From positions 1-10,758 of the forward strand of contig JAFGFP010000042.1 of the NCBI GenBank assembly GCA_016931015.1: DNA of 10,758 nt, in the 5' to 3' direction. The position numbers were made by a program, and so were the translations under genes. Below, piece by piece: positions 1 to 6,498 of this stretch. Under the pieces are notes generated by a model. That model was not told the origin of the DNA and ran no database searches. It saw nothing but the letters and a program-made list of their open reading frames with translations. Every line of letters starts with the position of its first letter. Position 1 is the first letter of the stretch. This DNA is from Dehalococcoidales bacterium (lineage in GTDB: Bacteria > Chloroflexota > Dehalococcoidia > Dehalococcoidales > UBA5760).

Positions 1-132
1 GAAGCGGAAAGCTTGAAGGAGACCTTCCTCAGCGAGTTTAACTGCGCCGAGGTGCTCGTTTGCCGCTATAACCCTATCGCCTCGCTGATTGTCGGGCCCG
101 GCGGCGTCGGCTTTGGCTTCTATCAGGAGTAG
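1..132 (+). CDS. DegV family fatty-acid-binding protein, C-terminal end (5' truncated by window)
   Basis: Reading frame 1 is open from the first base to a TAG at 130-132 and gives 43 residues ending in the segment SLIVGPGGVGFGFYQE. A terminal GPG-(A/G)-x-G-x-x-(F/Y)-Y segment after a short alpha/beta stretch is what DegV-family proteins show at their C-terminus. There it helps build the pocket that binds a fatty acid, which in Firmicutes is handed to the fatty acid kinase FakA. Only the tail is visible, so length, start and partner genes cannot be judged. The next gene starts 51 bases downstream on the same strand, so the two may be co-transcribed, but no functional link is evident. The family call rests on a short stretch and is moderate. 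Confidence 0.6.
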   Translation, partial: EAESLKETFLSEFNCAEVLVCRYNPIASLIVGPGGVGFGFYQE

Positions 133-183
133 CCCGCTTAAGAGAGCCAGCGAGCCGGTCTTATAAAATTCGGGAGAGAGACC

Positions 184-828
184 ATGATGCAAAGCCCTAA
201 AGAAATCTACGACATAAGCGTCTCCCTGGGAGACGAAGCCATCGACTGGCCGGGTAACCCGCCCTATAACAGGGAGCTAATATCCCGGATTGCCGACGGC
301 GCTTACTGCGACCTCTCGCAGATAACCATGACCACCCACGTGGGGACACACGTGGACACGCCGGCCCATTTCATTGCCAGCGGGAAGAACCTCGACGAGT
401 ATCCCGTCGAGCGCTGGATACGCCCGGCCCACGTGGTGAGCATCGAGGATAAGGAAGTGATTTCGCCCGAAGAGCTTAAAGGCCTGGACATTGCGCCCGG
501 CGACGCCCTGCTCTTTAAGACGGCCAACTCCAGCAGCGGCCGGAGCACCAGCGGCGTCTTTGAGGATGACTTCGTCTACATCTCCCCGGAGGCCGCCCGC
601 TTCTGCGTGGCGAAAAAGGTCGGCCTGGTCGGTATCGACTACGGCTCGGTGGACAGACGGAGCGGCCATGACTTCCCGTCCCACTACGAGCTTCTGGGGA
701 ACGGGATACTGATTCTGGAGGGGATTACCTTAAAAGACGTACCCGCCGGGAGATACACCATCTTCTGCCTCCCCATGAAGGTTAAGGGAGCGGAGGGCGC
801 TCCGGCGCGCGCCGTCCTGGTGCGCTAG
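184..828 (+). CDS. Cyclase family protein (kynurenine formamidase-like metal-dependent hydrolase)
   Basis: The 214-residue product belongs to the cyclase/KynB superfamily (PF04199), cytoplasmic metal-dependent hydrolases that include arylformamidase, isatin hydrolase and polyketide cyclase relatives. The family signature HxGTHxDxPxHF is intact at residues 52-63 (H52, H56, D58 are expected metal ligands; H62 lies at the active site). H167 and E179 fit the conserved His and Glu near the C-terminus. Length is normal for the family (about 200-220). The gene has tandem ATG codons at 184 and 187 preceded by a GGGAGAGAG purine stretch, so the start is secure to within one codon. No tryptophan-degradation gene lies nearby, so the substrate is unknown and a true kynurenine formamidase role is not supported. 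It converges with the hydrolase gene at 852 with only 23 bases between the two stop codons. Confidence 0.88.
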   Translation: MMQSPKEIYDISVSLGDEAIDWPGNPPYNRELISRIADGAYCDLSQITMTTHVGTHVDTPAHFIASGKNLDEYPVERWIRPAHVVSIEDKEVISPEELKGLDIAPGDALLFKTANSSSGRSTSGVFEDDFVYISPEAARFCVAKKVGLVGIDYGSVDRRSGHDFPSHYELLGNGILILEGITLKDVPAGRYTIFCLPMKVKGAEGAPARAVLVR

Positions 829-851
829 CGAAACGACTGACAAGCTACGTT

Positions 852-1628
852 TTAAGCCCCACCGGGAGACTTAAGCCAGCTAATGGCAGTTGCCACCGCC
901 CGCTCGTCTTGACGCAGCCGGTGCCCCACCCCGTCGATGATAACCAGCCGCTTCGGCTCCCCGGCCTCGGCATACATCCGCTGAGCGTGGCTTAGGGGCA
1001 CGGTCTCATCCTGACTACCGTGCACCAGAAGCAGCGGCCTCGGGCTGAGCCGGGAGACGTATGCTATCGGGCTAACCACCCTAAAGCTATCCAGCCACTC
1101 TTCAGCGGAAGCGGGAAAATCCCGGTCTCTGATGATGCCCACCTTACGAAAGTGTGCCACCACTTCCGCCGCCCCGCCACCCCCGCTGGCCAGAACGCTA
1201 AAATCGGCCGGGCAGGCGCAGGCGGCCACCGCCGAGACCCGCTCATCATGCGCCGCGACATAGACGGCGACCGCCGCCCCGCCGCTATAGCCGAGCAGCC
1301 TCGGCCCAGAGCCGTCCGCCTCGGGCAGGGTTGTCAGATAGTCTAGGGCTGCCCCGAGGTCTTTCGTCCAGCCCATAATATCGAAATTACCCTGGCTAGC
1401 GCCGGTACCCCGGAAGTTGAAAATGAGCACGCTAAACCCCTCCCGGCAAACCCTCTCCGCAAGGCCGGGATAGCCCCGGTCCCTGACATCGGTGTCGGTA
1501 TCCTTAACGCCGTGGGGGATACCGTGGCAGAGACACACCGCCGGCCGCGGCGCCCCATCCGCCGCGAGATAGACCCGCCCCGAAAGCCGGAGACCATCCA
1601 CGGTAAAGCTAACCTCTCTACTAATCAC
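852..1628 (-). CDS. Alpha/beta hydrolase (dienelactone hydrolase/peptidase S9-like)
   Basis: A 258-residue single-domain alpha/beta hydrolase, probably cytoplasmic because no signal peptide is visible. The catalytic triad can be assigned: nucleophile S115 in GYSGG (113-117), acid D207 in GSQDETVP, and H236 in GVGHRL. The HG pair at 35-36 is the expected oxyanion-hole strand, and NFRGTGAS (71-78) is typical of the esterase/acyl-peptidase-like subgroup. The start is GTG (1628-1626), supported by a GAGGTGA ribosome site a few bases upstream; no ATG in a comparable position competes. It lies 47 bases downstream of tlyA on the same strand, so it may be the second gene of that transcript. Substrate cannot be predicted; esterase, thioesterase and peptidase activities are all possible. 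Confidence 0.85.
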   Translation of the reverse strand: MISREVSFTVDGLRLSGRVYLAADGAPRPAVCLCHGIPHGVKDTDTDVRDRGYPGLAERVCREGFSVLIFNFRGTGASQGNFDIMGWTKDLGAALDYLTTLPEADGSGPRLLGYSGGAAVAVYVAAHDERVSAVAACACPADFSVLASGGGGAAEVVAHFRKVGIIRDRDFPASAEEWLDSFRVVSPIAYVSRLSPRPLLLVHGSQDETVPLSHAQRMYAEAGEPKRLVIIDGVGHRLRQDERAVATAISWLKSPGGA

Positions 1629-1675
1629 AGTTCACCTCGTTAGAATATAAGTAACCGACGATCAAAGCCGAAACC

Positions 1676-2404
1676 CTAGCCTTGACTTAAGAGCAGCAAG
1701 AACTCCCGGTTGCCGGAAGCGCCCGCAATCGGGGAGGCGACCAGCCCCCCCAACCGGAAGCCGTTATGGGCAAGCCAGTGGATAAACCGCCCCAGCACCC
1801 GCGCCTGAAGCGCCGCATCCTTAATCACGCCCCCCTTACCCACCTCACCCTTCTTGGCCTCGAACTGGGGCTTGAGCAGCACCACCAGGTAAGCGCCCTC
1901 TTTAAGCAGGCCAGCCACCGCCGGTATCACCTTGGTTAACGAGATAAAAGAGACGTCAATAACCGCCAGGTCTACCTTCTCCGGGAGGGAAAAGGGGTAA
2001 CGGGCGTTCACCCGCTCCATGACCACCACCCGGCTGTCCTTCCTCAAGCGGTAGTCGAGCTGGCCGTAGCCCACGTCCACGGCGTAGACCCGGCCGGCCC
2101 CGCGCTTAAGCAGGCAATCGGTAAAGCCGCCGGTGGAGGCCCCGATATCGACCGCCACCCTATCCGAGACGCTAATCCCGAACTCGCTGAGGGCGTGGTC
2201 GAGCTTAATGCCACCCCGCCCCACGAAGGGCGGCGGCTGCGCGACGGTGACCTCCGCCTGCTCGTCGACCGCCATGCCGGGCTTTACCGCGGGGCTGCCC
2301 CCCACCCGGACATCGCCGGCCATAACCAGGGCCTGCGCCCGGGCGCGGCTCGCCACCAGCCCCCGAGCCACCAGCAAACTGTCAAGCCTTACCTTGCGTG
2401 TCAT
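1676..2404 (-). CDS. tlyA: TlyA family rRNA (cytidine-2'-O)-methyltransferase
   Basis: The 242-residue protein has the two-domain order of TlyA. An N-terminal S4 RNA-binding domain (residues 1-60, RLDSLLVARGL...ALVMAGDVRV) is followed by an FtsJ/RrmJ-like Rossmann methyltransferase. SAM motif I is D86-IGASTGG and the acidic residue after strand 2 is D110. The catalytic K-D-K-E tetrad fits K67, D150, K178 and E234; the D-to-K and K-to-E spacings (28 and 56) equal those I recall for mycobacterial TlyA (K69/D154/K182/E238). In that family the enzyme 2'-O-methylates cytidines in 16S and/or 23S rRNA, and its loss confers capreomycin resistance. The ATG at 2404 has only a weak GGTGATT/GGATT leader, but S4 domain homology starts immediately after it. 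An extended -10 promoter lies just upstream (2455-2463). Confidence 0.93.
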   Translation of the reverse strand: MTRKVRLDSLLVARGLVASRARAQALVMAGDVRVGGSPAVKPGMAVDEQAEVTVAQPPPFVGRGGIKLDHALSEFGISVSDRVAVDIGASTGGFTDCLLKRGAGRVYAVDVGYGQLDYRLRKDSRVVVMERVNARYPFSLPEKVDLAVIDVSFISLTKVIPAVAGLLKEGAYLVVLLKPQFEAKKGEVGKGGVIKDAALQARVLGRFIHWLAHNGFRLGGLVASPIAGASGNREFLLLLSQG

Positions 2405-2454
2405 CTTAATCCAATCACCAAAACTGGAATGATATAGGCGTCGCCCTACGCCCG

Positions 2455-2463
2455 ATTATAACA
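2455..2463 (-). promoter_or_regulatory. Extended -10 promoter for tlyA
   Basis: On the minus strand this reads TGTTATAAT, a perfect TATAAT preceded by the TG of an extended -10. No good -35 hexamer is present 16-18 bases upstream, as is usual for extended -10 promoters. Transcription would start near 2448, about 45 bases before the tlyA ATG. Confidence 0.45.
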
Positions 2464-2473
2464 CCTAAGAGAC

Positions 2474-3259
2474 CTAAGGGCGCTCGCCCTTAAGCTCTTT
2501 AGCCATGATGTTACCGAAGCGCTTACTGCTTATCGGGTGCCAGGCGAGCATCTTCCCGTTATAGACGATACCAAAGACGCCGAAGGCGCCGGGGCTTTCC
2601 TGAGCGTCCCGATGGCTCGCTAGCTCAACTATTCTGGGCTTTATGCCGCATACCCGCTCGGCGGTATCGCTTATCTCAGGGACGCACTTCGCCAGGTAAG
2701 GACACTGGTCCGAGCGAAATATAGTCAAACCATCAGCATAGCGATTGAGCTTTTCCGCCCAATCCCCCTTGAAGCTCGGTAGCGGTGCCTTATCGTAGAA
2801 CCGCTTCACCAGCAGCGCAAAATCGGGGGGCGCCTGGGACACCACCTCGAAACCGTTTTTCAGGAATAGCTCCCGGCCCGCCATGAAGGGGCCATCGCGG
2901 GTGACCACAGCGACCCCGTGCCTGTTCTGCCGGCGGGCATCGGCCAGGCACTCTTCCAGCAGCAGCGAGCCGTAACCCCGGCCCTTATACTCGCGCTTAA
3001 AGCCGACGAAGATACAGTGGATAAAGATATAGCCGCCGGCACTCACCGGACGCCAGCAGTGCTCCCCGGGGAGGTACTCAATCATGCCCTGAGTCCCGTC
3101 CTCAGTGGAGTACAGGCTCTTGATTTTCAGGCCCTCCGCAAAGCGGCCTTTAAGCCACTCAATCTTCCGCCCCAGCCCCTCATGCTTTAAGCTTTTATAG
3201 CCGCAGGCACCGTGCTCCAGGATATTATCCAGATTGGTATCGACTATCTCCAGTGCCAT
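2474..3259 (-). CDS. GNAT family N-acetyltransferase with YoaP-like C-terminal domain
   Basis: The 261-residue protein has two parts. Residues about 1-160 form a GNAT fold: strand/turn YIFIHCIFVGFKREYKGRGYGSLLLEE (77-103) carries the acetyl-CoA pyrophosphate loop KGRGYG (92-97), and LFLKNGFEVV (131-140) is the conserved late helix and strand. Residues about 175-258 resemble the YoaP-like domain (PF14268) found behind GNAT domains in Bacillus YoaP: GLTIFRSDQCPYLAKC (C186, C192) and a closing FGIVYNGKMLAWHPISSKRFGNIM. The acceptor substrate is unknown; the two cysteines might bind metal or act in redox chemistry, but that is inference. The ATG at 3259 follows a G-rich stretch (GGGGGGG then TGGCGTAG). 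It lies 69 bases upstream of tlyA on the same strand. Confidence 0.8.
   Translation of the reverse strand: MALEIVDTNLDNILEHGACGYKSLKHEGLGRKIEWLKGRFAEGLKIKSLYSTEDGTQGMIEYLPGEHCWRPVSAGGYIFIHCIFVGFKREYKGRGYGSLLLEECLADARRQNRHGVAVVTRDGPFMAGRELFLKNGFEVVSQAPPDFALLVKRFYDKAPLPSFKGDWAEKLNRYADGLTIFRSDQCPYLAKCVPEISDTAERVCGIKPRIVELASHRDAQESPGAFGVFGIVYNGKMLAWHPISSKRFGNIMAKELKGERP
2475..2492. repeat. 8-bp perfect inverted repeat across the stop codon of the GNAT gene
   Basis: TAAGGGCG (2475-2482) and CGCCCTTA (2485-2492) are perfect complements separated by only CT. The repeat covers the last codons and the TAG stop (2474-2476) of the acetyltransferase gene. In minus-strand RNA the strand leaving the hairpin is not a U-run, so it is at best a weak terminator or a 3'-end stabilising hairpin. 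Confidence 0.5.
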
Positions 3260-3286
3260 CTACGCCACCCCCCCTAAGGGCAAAAT

Positions 3287-3314
3287 ATCATACCCAAATC
3301 ATACCGCCCAACAA
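3287..3314 (-). promoter_or_regulatory. Candidate promoter of the GNAT gene with tandem GGTATGAT repeats
   Basis: On the minus strand GGTATGAT occurs twice, at 3305-3298 and 3294-3287, exactly 11 bp apart. The proximal copy contains TATGAT, one mismatch from TATAAT, with TTGTTG 16 bases upstream at 3314-3309 as a modest -35. The -35 abuts the U-run of the preceding terminator, so termination of aor and initiation of the GNAT transcript would be packed back to back. Confidence 0.35.
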
Positions 3315-3350
3315 AAGAGGCATCTGATTTATACCATCAGACGCCTCTTT
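3314..3350 (-). terminator. Rho-independent terminator of the moaD-aor operon
   Basis: The arms 3314-3328 and 3336-3350 form a 15-bp stem with a 7-base loop. The single A/C mismatch seen on the plus strand (3322 against 3342) becomes a G-U pair in minus-strand RNA, so the stem is uninterrupted there. It is followed on that strand by TTTTGTT. It lies 40 bases after the aor stop codon. Orientation and U-run show it serves the minus-strand operon. Confidence 0.85.
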
Positions 3351-3390
3351 CAGCAATCCCATATGGTTAGGAGTTATGTTAACTTCAGGC

Positions 3391-5253
3391 CTACAAATTA
3401 CCTACCAGCTCCCGGAGACCCATCTCATCGACGGTGGCATTCAGCGGCTTTCCCGTCTCGGGATCCCACCCCAGGGCCTGATACCCCTTCAGCTTCATCC
3501 GGTCAAACTCAAGCTTCTTTCCCTTCATCGGGCCATCGGTGGGGACAGCGGCCACCCTCTTCGGCATCTTCCACTGAGTGGTATCCACTCCCTCACGGAT
3601 ATTGTACGCCTGACGCAGGGTATCGATCCTCCGACCCGTCTTGAGACACTCTTCAAGCGTGAAGTCCCAGCCGGTGACGGCCACTATCGCCTCGATTAAC
3701 GGCAGCTCTTCCGTCCACATGGCAAAGAAACACAGCCCCGCCGAGGTTATCACCCTATCCACGGCGCTGCAACTGGCATATATCCCGGCATTAGCATCGA
3801 CATCGAGCGGGTCGAGGTCAGGAAAGTTCAGTCTGTCGGACAGGGTAAAGGCGACCTTGCAATCGTGACTGTGTTTCACATGATCTGCGGTGTGTCTTCC
3901 CGGGGTGGCATCGCAACAATACCCCCAGCCCAGGCCGATATCGCCCCTGGGGTCGTGGGCCGGTAGCGCCTGGCCGCCGGAGTGCATGGCGTATTTCTCA
4001 CTCCCCTTCCCGATACGATCGGCGGCTACCTTGACCCCGTCGGCAAGCACGTCTCCGAAGCCCTCACGCTTGGCAATCTTCTCCACCATGGCGACCAGGG
4101 CATCGGCATTACCCCACGTTAGCTCGATACCGCCGGTGTCTTTATCGTCTATCAGCCCGTTCTCGTAGCACTCGATAGCGAAGGCCACCGTGGCCCCCAC
4201 CTCTATGGTATCCAGACCGTACTGATTGCACAGGTCATTGGCCTTAACCACGGCCTCCAAATCGCTGACCAGGCAATCCGAGCCGAACATGGTTATCGTC
4301 TCATATTCGGGGACGGTGCCGCTGATCGGGCCGTACTTATTGTCTTTCATCTCCAGCCAGCCCTTACAGGCGATGGCGCACCCCAAGCAGGCATGCCGCC
4401 GGGTGCGGTATTTCATAAACTCATCCGCCTTACACAGGACATAATCGGGAAAGGCCTCCTCCCCCTGCACCGCAAAGTTCTTGATGGGGGTCGAGCCGGG
4501 CGGTATTAAGGCATCGAAGAATACCGAGGTGCCGTAGTCCCTCAGAGCTTGCCCCCAGGGATGCTGGACGTTCTTGACGCCCTGCAAATAGGCCTTCCTT
4601 AGCTGGGCCAGCCTTTCCGGGTCGGCAACCGGGACCTTCTGGGAGCCGCTGACCACGAACGCCTTAAGACGCTTGGAGCCCATAACGGCCGCCAGACCCG
4701 ACCGGCCGGCGGCGCTCTGGTCGTGCATTACTGCGGCACAATAGGCCAGCTGCTCGCCGGGCGGCCCGATAGAGCATATCTTAACCCGGGAGCCCTCAAG
4801 CTCCTGCTTGATAGCTTCCTCAGTCTGATAGACGTCCTTACCCCACAGATGACCGGCGTCCCTGAGCTCGGCCACCCCGTCCTTTATAAACAGGTACACC
4901 GGCTTGTGGGAAATCCCCTTAAAGAATACGCCGTCATAGCCCGCATTCTTGAAGCTAACCGCAAAAGACCCCCCGCAGTTGGCATCGCCCCAGCCGCCGG
5001 TCATCGGCGACTTACCCATAATGGCAAACCGGGCGCCGTGCAAGCCGGCCCCCGTCAGGGGCCCGACGCTAAAGCCGAGCATGCTGTCCGGCCCGAGGGG
5101 GTCGACCCCCGGCTCGGTATTCTCGTAGATCATACGTACACCCAGCCCCAGCCCGCCGATGAACTGACGGTACAAGGACTCGCTAAGCTCCCGGGACTCT
5201 ATCTCTCCGTCACTCAGATTTACGAACAGCACCTTACCGTTGTATCCGAACAT
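3391..5253 (-). CDS. aor: Aldehyde:ferredoxin oxidoreductase (tungsten pterin enzyme)
   Basis: At 620 residues this is a full-length AOR-family enzyme, which oxidises aldehydes to acids with ferredoxin as acceptor using a tungsten bis-pyranopterin centre and one [4Fe-4S] cluster. The N-terminal pterin-binding domain (about 1-210) shows FIGGLGLGVR and the GARFAIMGKSPMTGGWGDANCGG region. The cluster ligands are C289-x2-C292-x3-C296 and the distant C508 in AGLC, matching the 288/291/295/494 pattern of Pyrococcus AOR. NQYGLD (343-348) and TSAGLC (503-508) correspond to the two pterin-contacting DxxGL motifs, each with the leading Asp replaced. E316/E318 and H454 are candidate catalytic residues. 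ATG 5253 has a good AAAGGGGG site. The upstream neighbour is a MoaD-like carrier, the usual partner. The specific aldehyde cannot be read from sequence; other AOR-family activities (for example aromatic acyl reductions) remain possible. Confidence 0.93.
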   Translation of the reverse strand: MFGYNGKVLFVNLSDGEIESRELSESLYRQFIGGLGLGVRMIYENTEPGVDPLGPDSMLGFSVGPLTGAGLHGARFAIMGKSPMTGGWGDANCGGSFAVSFKNAGYDGVFFKGISHKPVYLFIKDGVAELRDAGHLWGKDVYQTEEAIKQELEGSRVKICSIGPPGEQLAYCAAVMHDQSAAGRSGLAAVMGSKRLKAFVVSGSQKVPVADPERLAQLRKAYLQGVKNVQHPWGQALRDYGTSVFFDALIPPGSTPIKNFAVQGEEAFPDYVLCKADEFMKYRTRRHACLGCAIACKGWLEMKDNKYGPISGTVPEYETITMFGSDCLVSDLEAVVKANDLCNQYGLDTIEVGATVAFAIECYENGLIDDKDTGGIELTWGNADALVAMVEKIAKREGFGDVLADGVKVAADRIGKGSEKYAMHSGGQALPAHDPRGDIGLGWGYCCDATPGRHTADHVKHSHDCKVAFTLSDRLNFPDLDPLDVDANAGIYASCSAVDRVITSAGLCFFAMWTEELPLIEAIVAVTGWDFTLEECLKTGRRIDTLRQAYNIREGVDTTQWKMPKRVAAVPTDGPMKGKKLEFDRMKLKGYQALGWDPETGKPLNATVDEMGLRELVGNL

Positions 5254-5323
5254 GATAACCCCCTTTCAAAATATGCGCTATTGCCGCCGACGTTATGGTT
5301 ACCCGATTAGCCCGGAGCAGTAT

Positions 5324-5596
5324 TTAGCCCCCGGACATATTGGGCATTATGACGACCTCGTCGTTTTCATTAAGCAAGGTGTGCAGGCCGTCCAAACCGA
5401 GGATATTCACCCCATTTAGTAGAAAATGCCCTTTAAGATAGTTCTTCTCCGAGAAGATATGGCCGCGCTTCTCGTCGGAGTCAAAAAGGACATCTATCAA
5501 ATCACTGACCTTACCATTAGGAGGCACCTTGACCTCCATAGCGTTCCGGCCGAATATCTTAACGAAATCCAGTAAGAACCTGACCCTGATTTTCAT
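5324..5596 (-). CDS. MoaD/ThiS family sulfur-carrier protein
   Basis: A 90-residue beta-grasp protein of ubiquitin-like type. It begins with the MKIRVRFLLDF strand, has the central HFLLNGVNI strand (57-65) and ends in NENDEVVIMPNMSGG. The C-terminal G89-G90 is the residue pair that is adenylated and thiocarboxylated in MoaD so that sulfur can be delivered to the pterin dithiolene. It sits 70 bases upstream of aor on the same strand, an arrangement common for tungstoenzymes, so a dedicated cofactor-maturation role is a reasonable inference. The ribosome site is ambiguous (GGGTG and GGGG both lie close to the ATG), but alignment of the first strand supports this start. MoaE, MoeB and other pterin genes are not in the window, so the housekeeping set must be elsewhere. 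Confidence 0.88.
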   Translation of the reverse strand: MKIRVRFLLDFVKIFGRNAMEVKVPPNGKVSDLIDVLFDSDEKRGHIFSEKNYLKGHFLLNGVNILGLDGLHTLLNENDEVVIMPNMSGG

Positions 5597-5661
5597 CCCC
5601 TAACACCCAGCCCTATTTGTTGATAGTTGGAACGCCGGCGCTACCGGCATACCCTCAAAAT

Positions 5662-5691
5662 ATGATATAACACACCACAACTAATTATCAA
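5662..5691 (-). promoter_or_regulatory. Promoter of the moaD-aor operon
   Basis: On the minus strand TTGATA (5691-5686) is followed after 18 bases by TATCAT (5667-5662); each differs from the sigma-70 consensus by one base. An overlapping alternative -10, TATATC, gives 16-base spacing. The region is AT-rich against GC-rich genes. Transcription would begin near 5655, leaving a leader of about 60 bases before the moaD-like gene. Confidence 0.5.
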
Positions 5692-5713
5692 TGTTTTTTC
5701 TGTATTAGTAATT

Positions 5714-5738
5714 CCGGATAGCAGAATGCGCTATCCGG
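5714..5738. repeat. 9-bp perfect inverted repeat upstream of the moaD-aor promoter
   Basis: CCGGATAGC (5714-5722) and GCTATCCGG (5730-5738) are exact complements separated by seven bases. The element lies 22 bp upstream of the candidate -35 of moaD-aor and downstream of nothing on the plus strand. No U-run follows on either strand, so a terminator is unlikely; a protein-binding operator or activator site is the better guess. Confidence 0.55.
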
Positions 5739-5766
5739 CCGCCACCATATTTGACTAAAGTGAGAT

Positions 5767-5803
5767 AAAAAAGGCGCCTGATTTTACAACCAAACGCCTC
5801 TTT
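5767..5803 (-). terminator. Rho-independent terminator of the lipoprotein gene
   Basis: In minus-strand RNA AAAGAGGCG (5803-5795) pairs with CGCCTTTTT (5776-5768), and the inner UUUGGUU pairs with AAUCAGG, giving about 16 continuous pairs with G-U wobbles closed by a GUAA tetraloop. A run of T follows on that strand. On the plus strand several of these pairs would be A/C mismatches, so the hairpin is strand-specific. It lies about 75 bases after the lipoprotein stop codon. Confidence 0.8.
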
Positions 5804-5878
5804 AAACGATATTAAGCTACCAAGATAGACCGCCAGGAACCAACCGGCGGCAACCCGGATTATCCCCAGCCGAGGTGG

Positions 5879-6328
5879 CTACTCCACGGTAAAGGAAACC
5901 GTCTCTACTTCCTTGCCGTCAATATAGAGCGTTACCTCATACTGACCCCGGGGCCAGCCCTGTCCCGGCATGGGCATGGCAAAGTAGAGATAGTCGGTAC
6001 CGGAGACGTTAATTGATACGGAGTCGATGAGATAATTCTTTAATTCCTCAGCCTCACCCTCGACATACACCCACTCCGCCATAACCTCGGTATCGGACGG
6101 AGCATTCGAGAACTTGGCCGACAGGAATATCTCCGGAGTGTTAACCCCGAAGGTATCCGTCTTTTCAATCGGCTGGTAGGTCTCCTGGTCAATGCTCTTG
6201 GCCATGGTTATCTCCGAAAGCCGAGCCGTGGTGAAACTGACCTCTCCGCTACAGGACATGAGAGACGGGCCCAGCAGACCGAGTGACAGAGCGGCTAAGA
6301 GCACCGGTAACCATCGCTTTATCTTCAT
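5879..6328 (-). CDS. Small secreted lipoprotein, function unknown
   Basis: The 149-residue product has a typical lipoprotein signal: MKIKRW, a hydrophobic core (7-24) and the lipobox LMSC with C26 as the lipidated cysteine. The mature part is about 120 residues, predicted mostly beta. Its end, WPRGQYEVTLYIDGKEVETVSFTVE, resembles the last two strands of Ig-like or PEGA-like surface domains that are common in Chloroflexota and other bacterial lipoproteins. It would be anchored outside the cytoplasmic membrane. AGGAGGGG six bases before the ATG is the best ribosome site in the window. A TATAAT lies 31 bases upstream of the start and a strong terminator follows, so it is probably a single-gene transcript. 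It is divergent from the radical SAM gene; I see no evidence for a functional link. Confidence 0.85.
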   Translation of the reverse strand: MKIKRWLPVLLAALSLGLLGPSLMSCSGEVSFTTARLSEITMAKSIDQETYQPIEKTDTFGVNTPEIFLSAKFSNAPSDTEVMAEWVYVEGEAEELKNYLIDSVSINVSGTDYLYFAMPMPGQGWPRGQYEVTLYIDGKEVETVSFTVE

Positions 6329-6358
6329 ACCACCCCTCCTGATTTAGATTTATATACT

Positions 6359-6388
6359 ATTATATACCATGGCTATCGCTTCTGGAAA
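6359..6388 (-). promoter_or_regulatory. Promoter of the lipoprotein gene
   Basis: Perfect TATAAT on the minus strand (6364-6359), with TTTCCA (6388-6383) 18 bases upstream as a weak -35 with four of six consensus bases. Transcription would start about 25 bases before the lipoprotein ATG, which leaves just enough room for its strong ribosome site. Confidence 0.5.
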
Positions 6389-6430
6389 TTTATCACCCCT
6401 GAAGGAACGTCACTATTTATATCAACCGGA

Positions 6431-6459
6431 TTGACAAGCGCCCCTAGAAAAACTAAAGT
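6431..6459 (+). promoter_or_regulatory. Sigma-70-type promoter of the radical SAM gene
   Basis: A perfect TTGACA (6431-6436) is followed after exactly 17 bases by TAAAGT (6454-6459, four of six). Start of transcription would be near 6466, about 33 bases before the preferred start codon. Together with the minus-strand promoter at 6359-6388 it forms a divergent, non-overlapping promoter pair. Confidence 0.5.
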
Positions 6460-6498
6460 GTCTACTACCAGCCCGCACCAATATCGTCAGTGAGGCAT

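Noticed and set aside
155..170. TTATAAAATT as a promoter for the cyclase gene
   Set aside because: Transcription would begin on or just before the ribosome site and no -35 is present; read-through from the DegV gene is at least as likely.
4723..5310. 195-codon open frame on the plus strand
   Set aside because: It lies antisense within the aor gene and its upstream gap, has no ribosome site, and its product has no recognisable motif. GC-rich coding DNA produces such frames readily.
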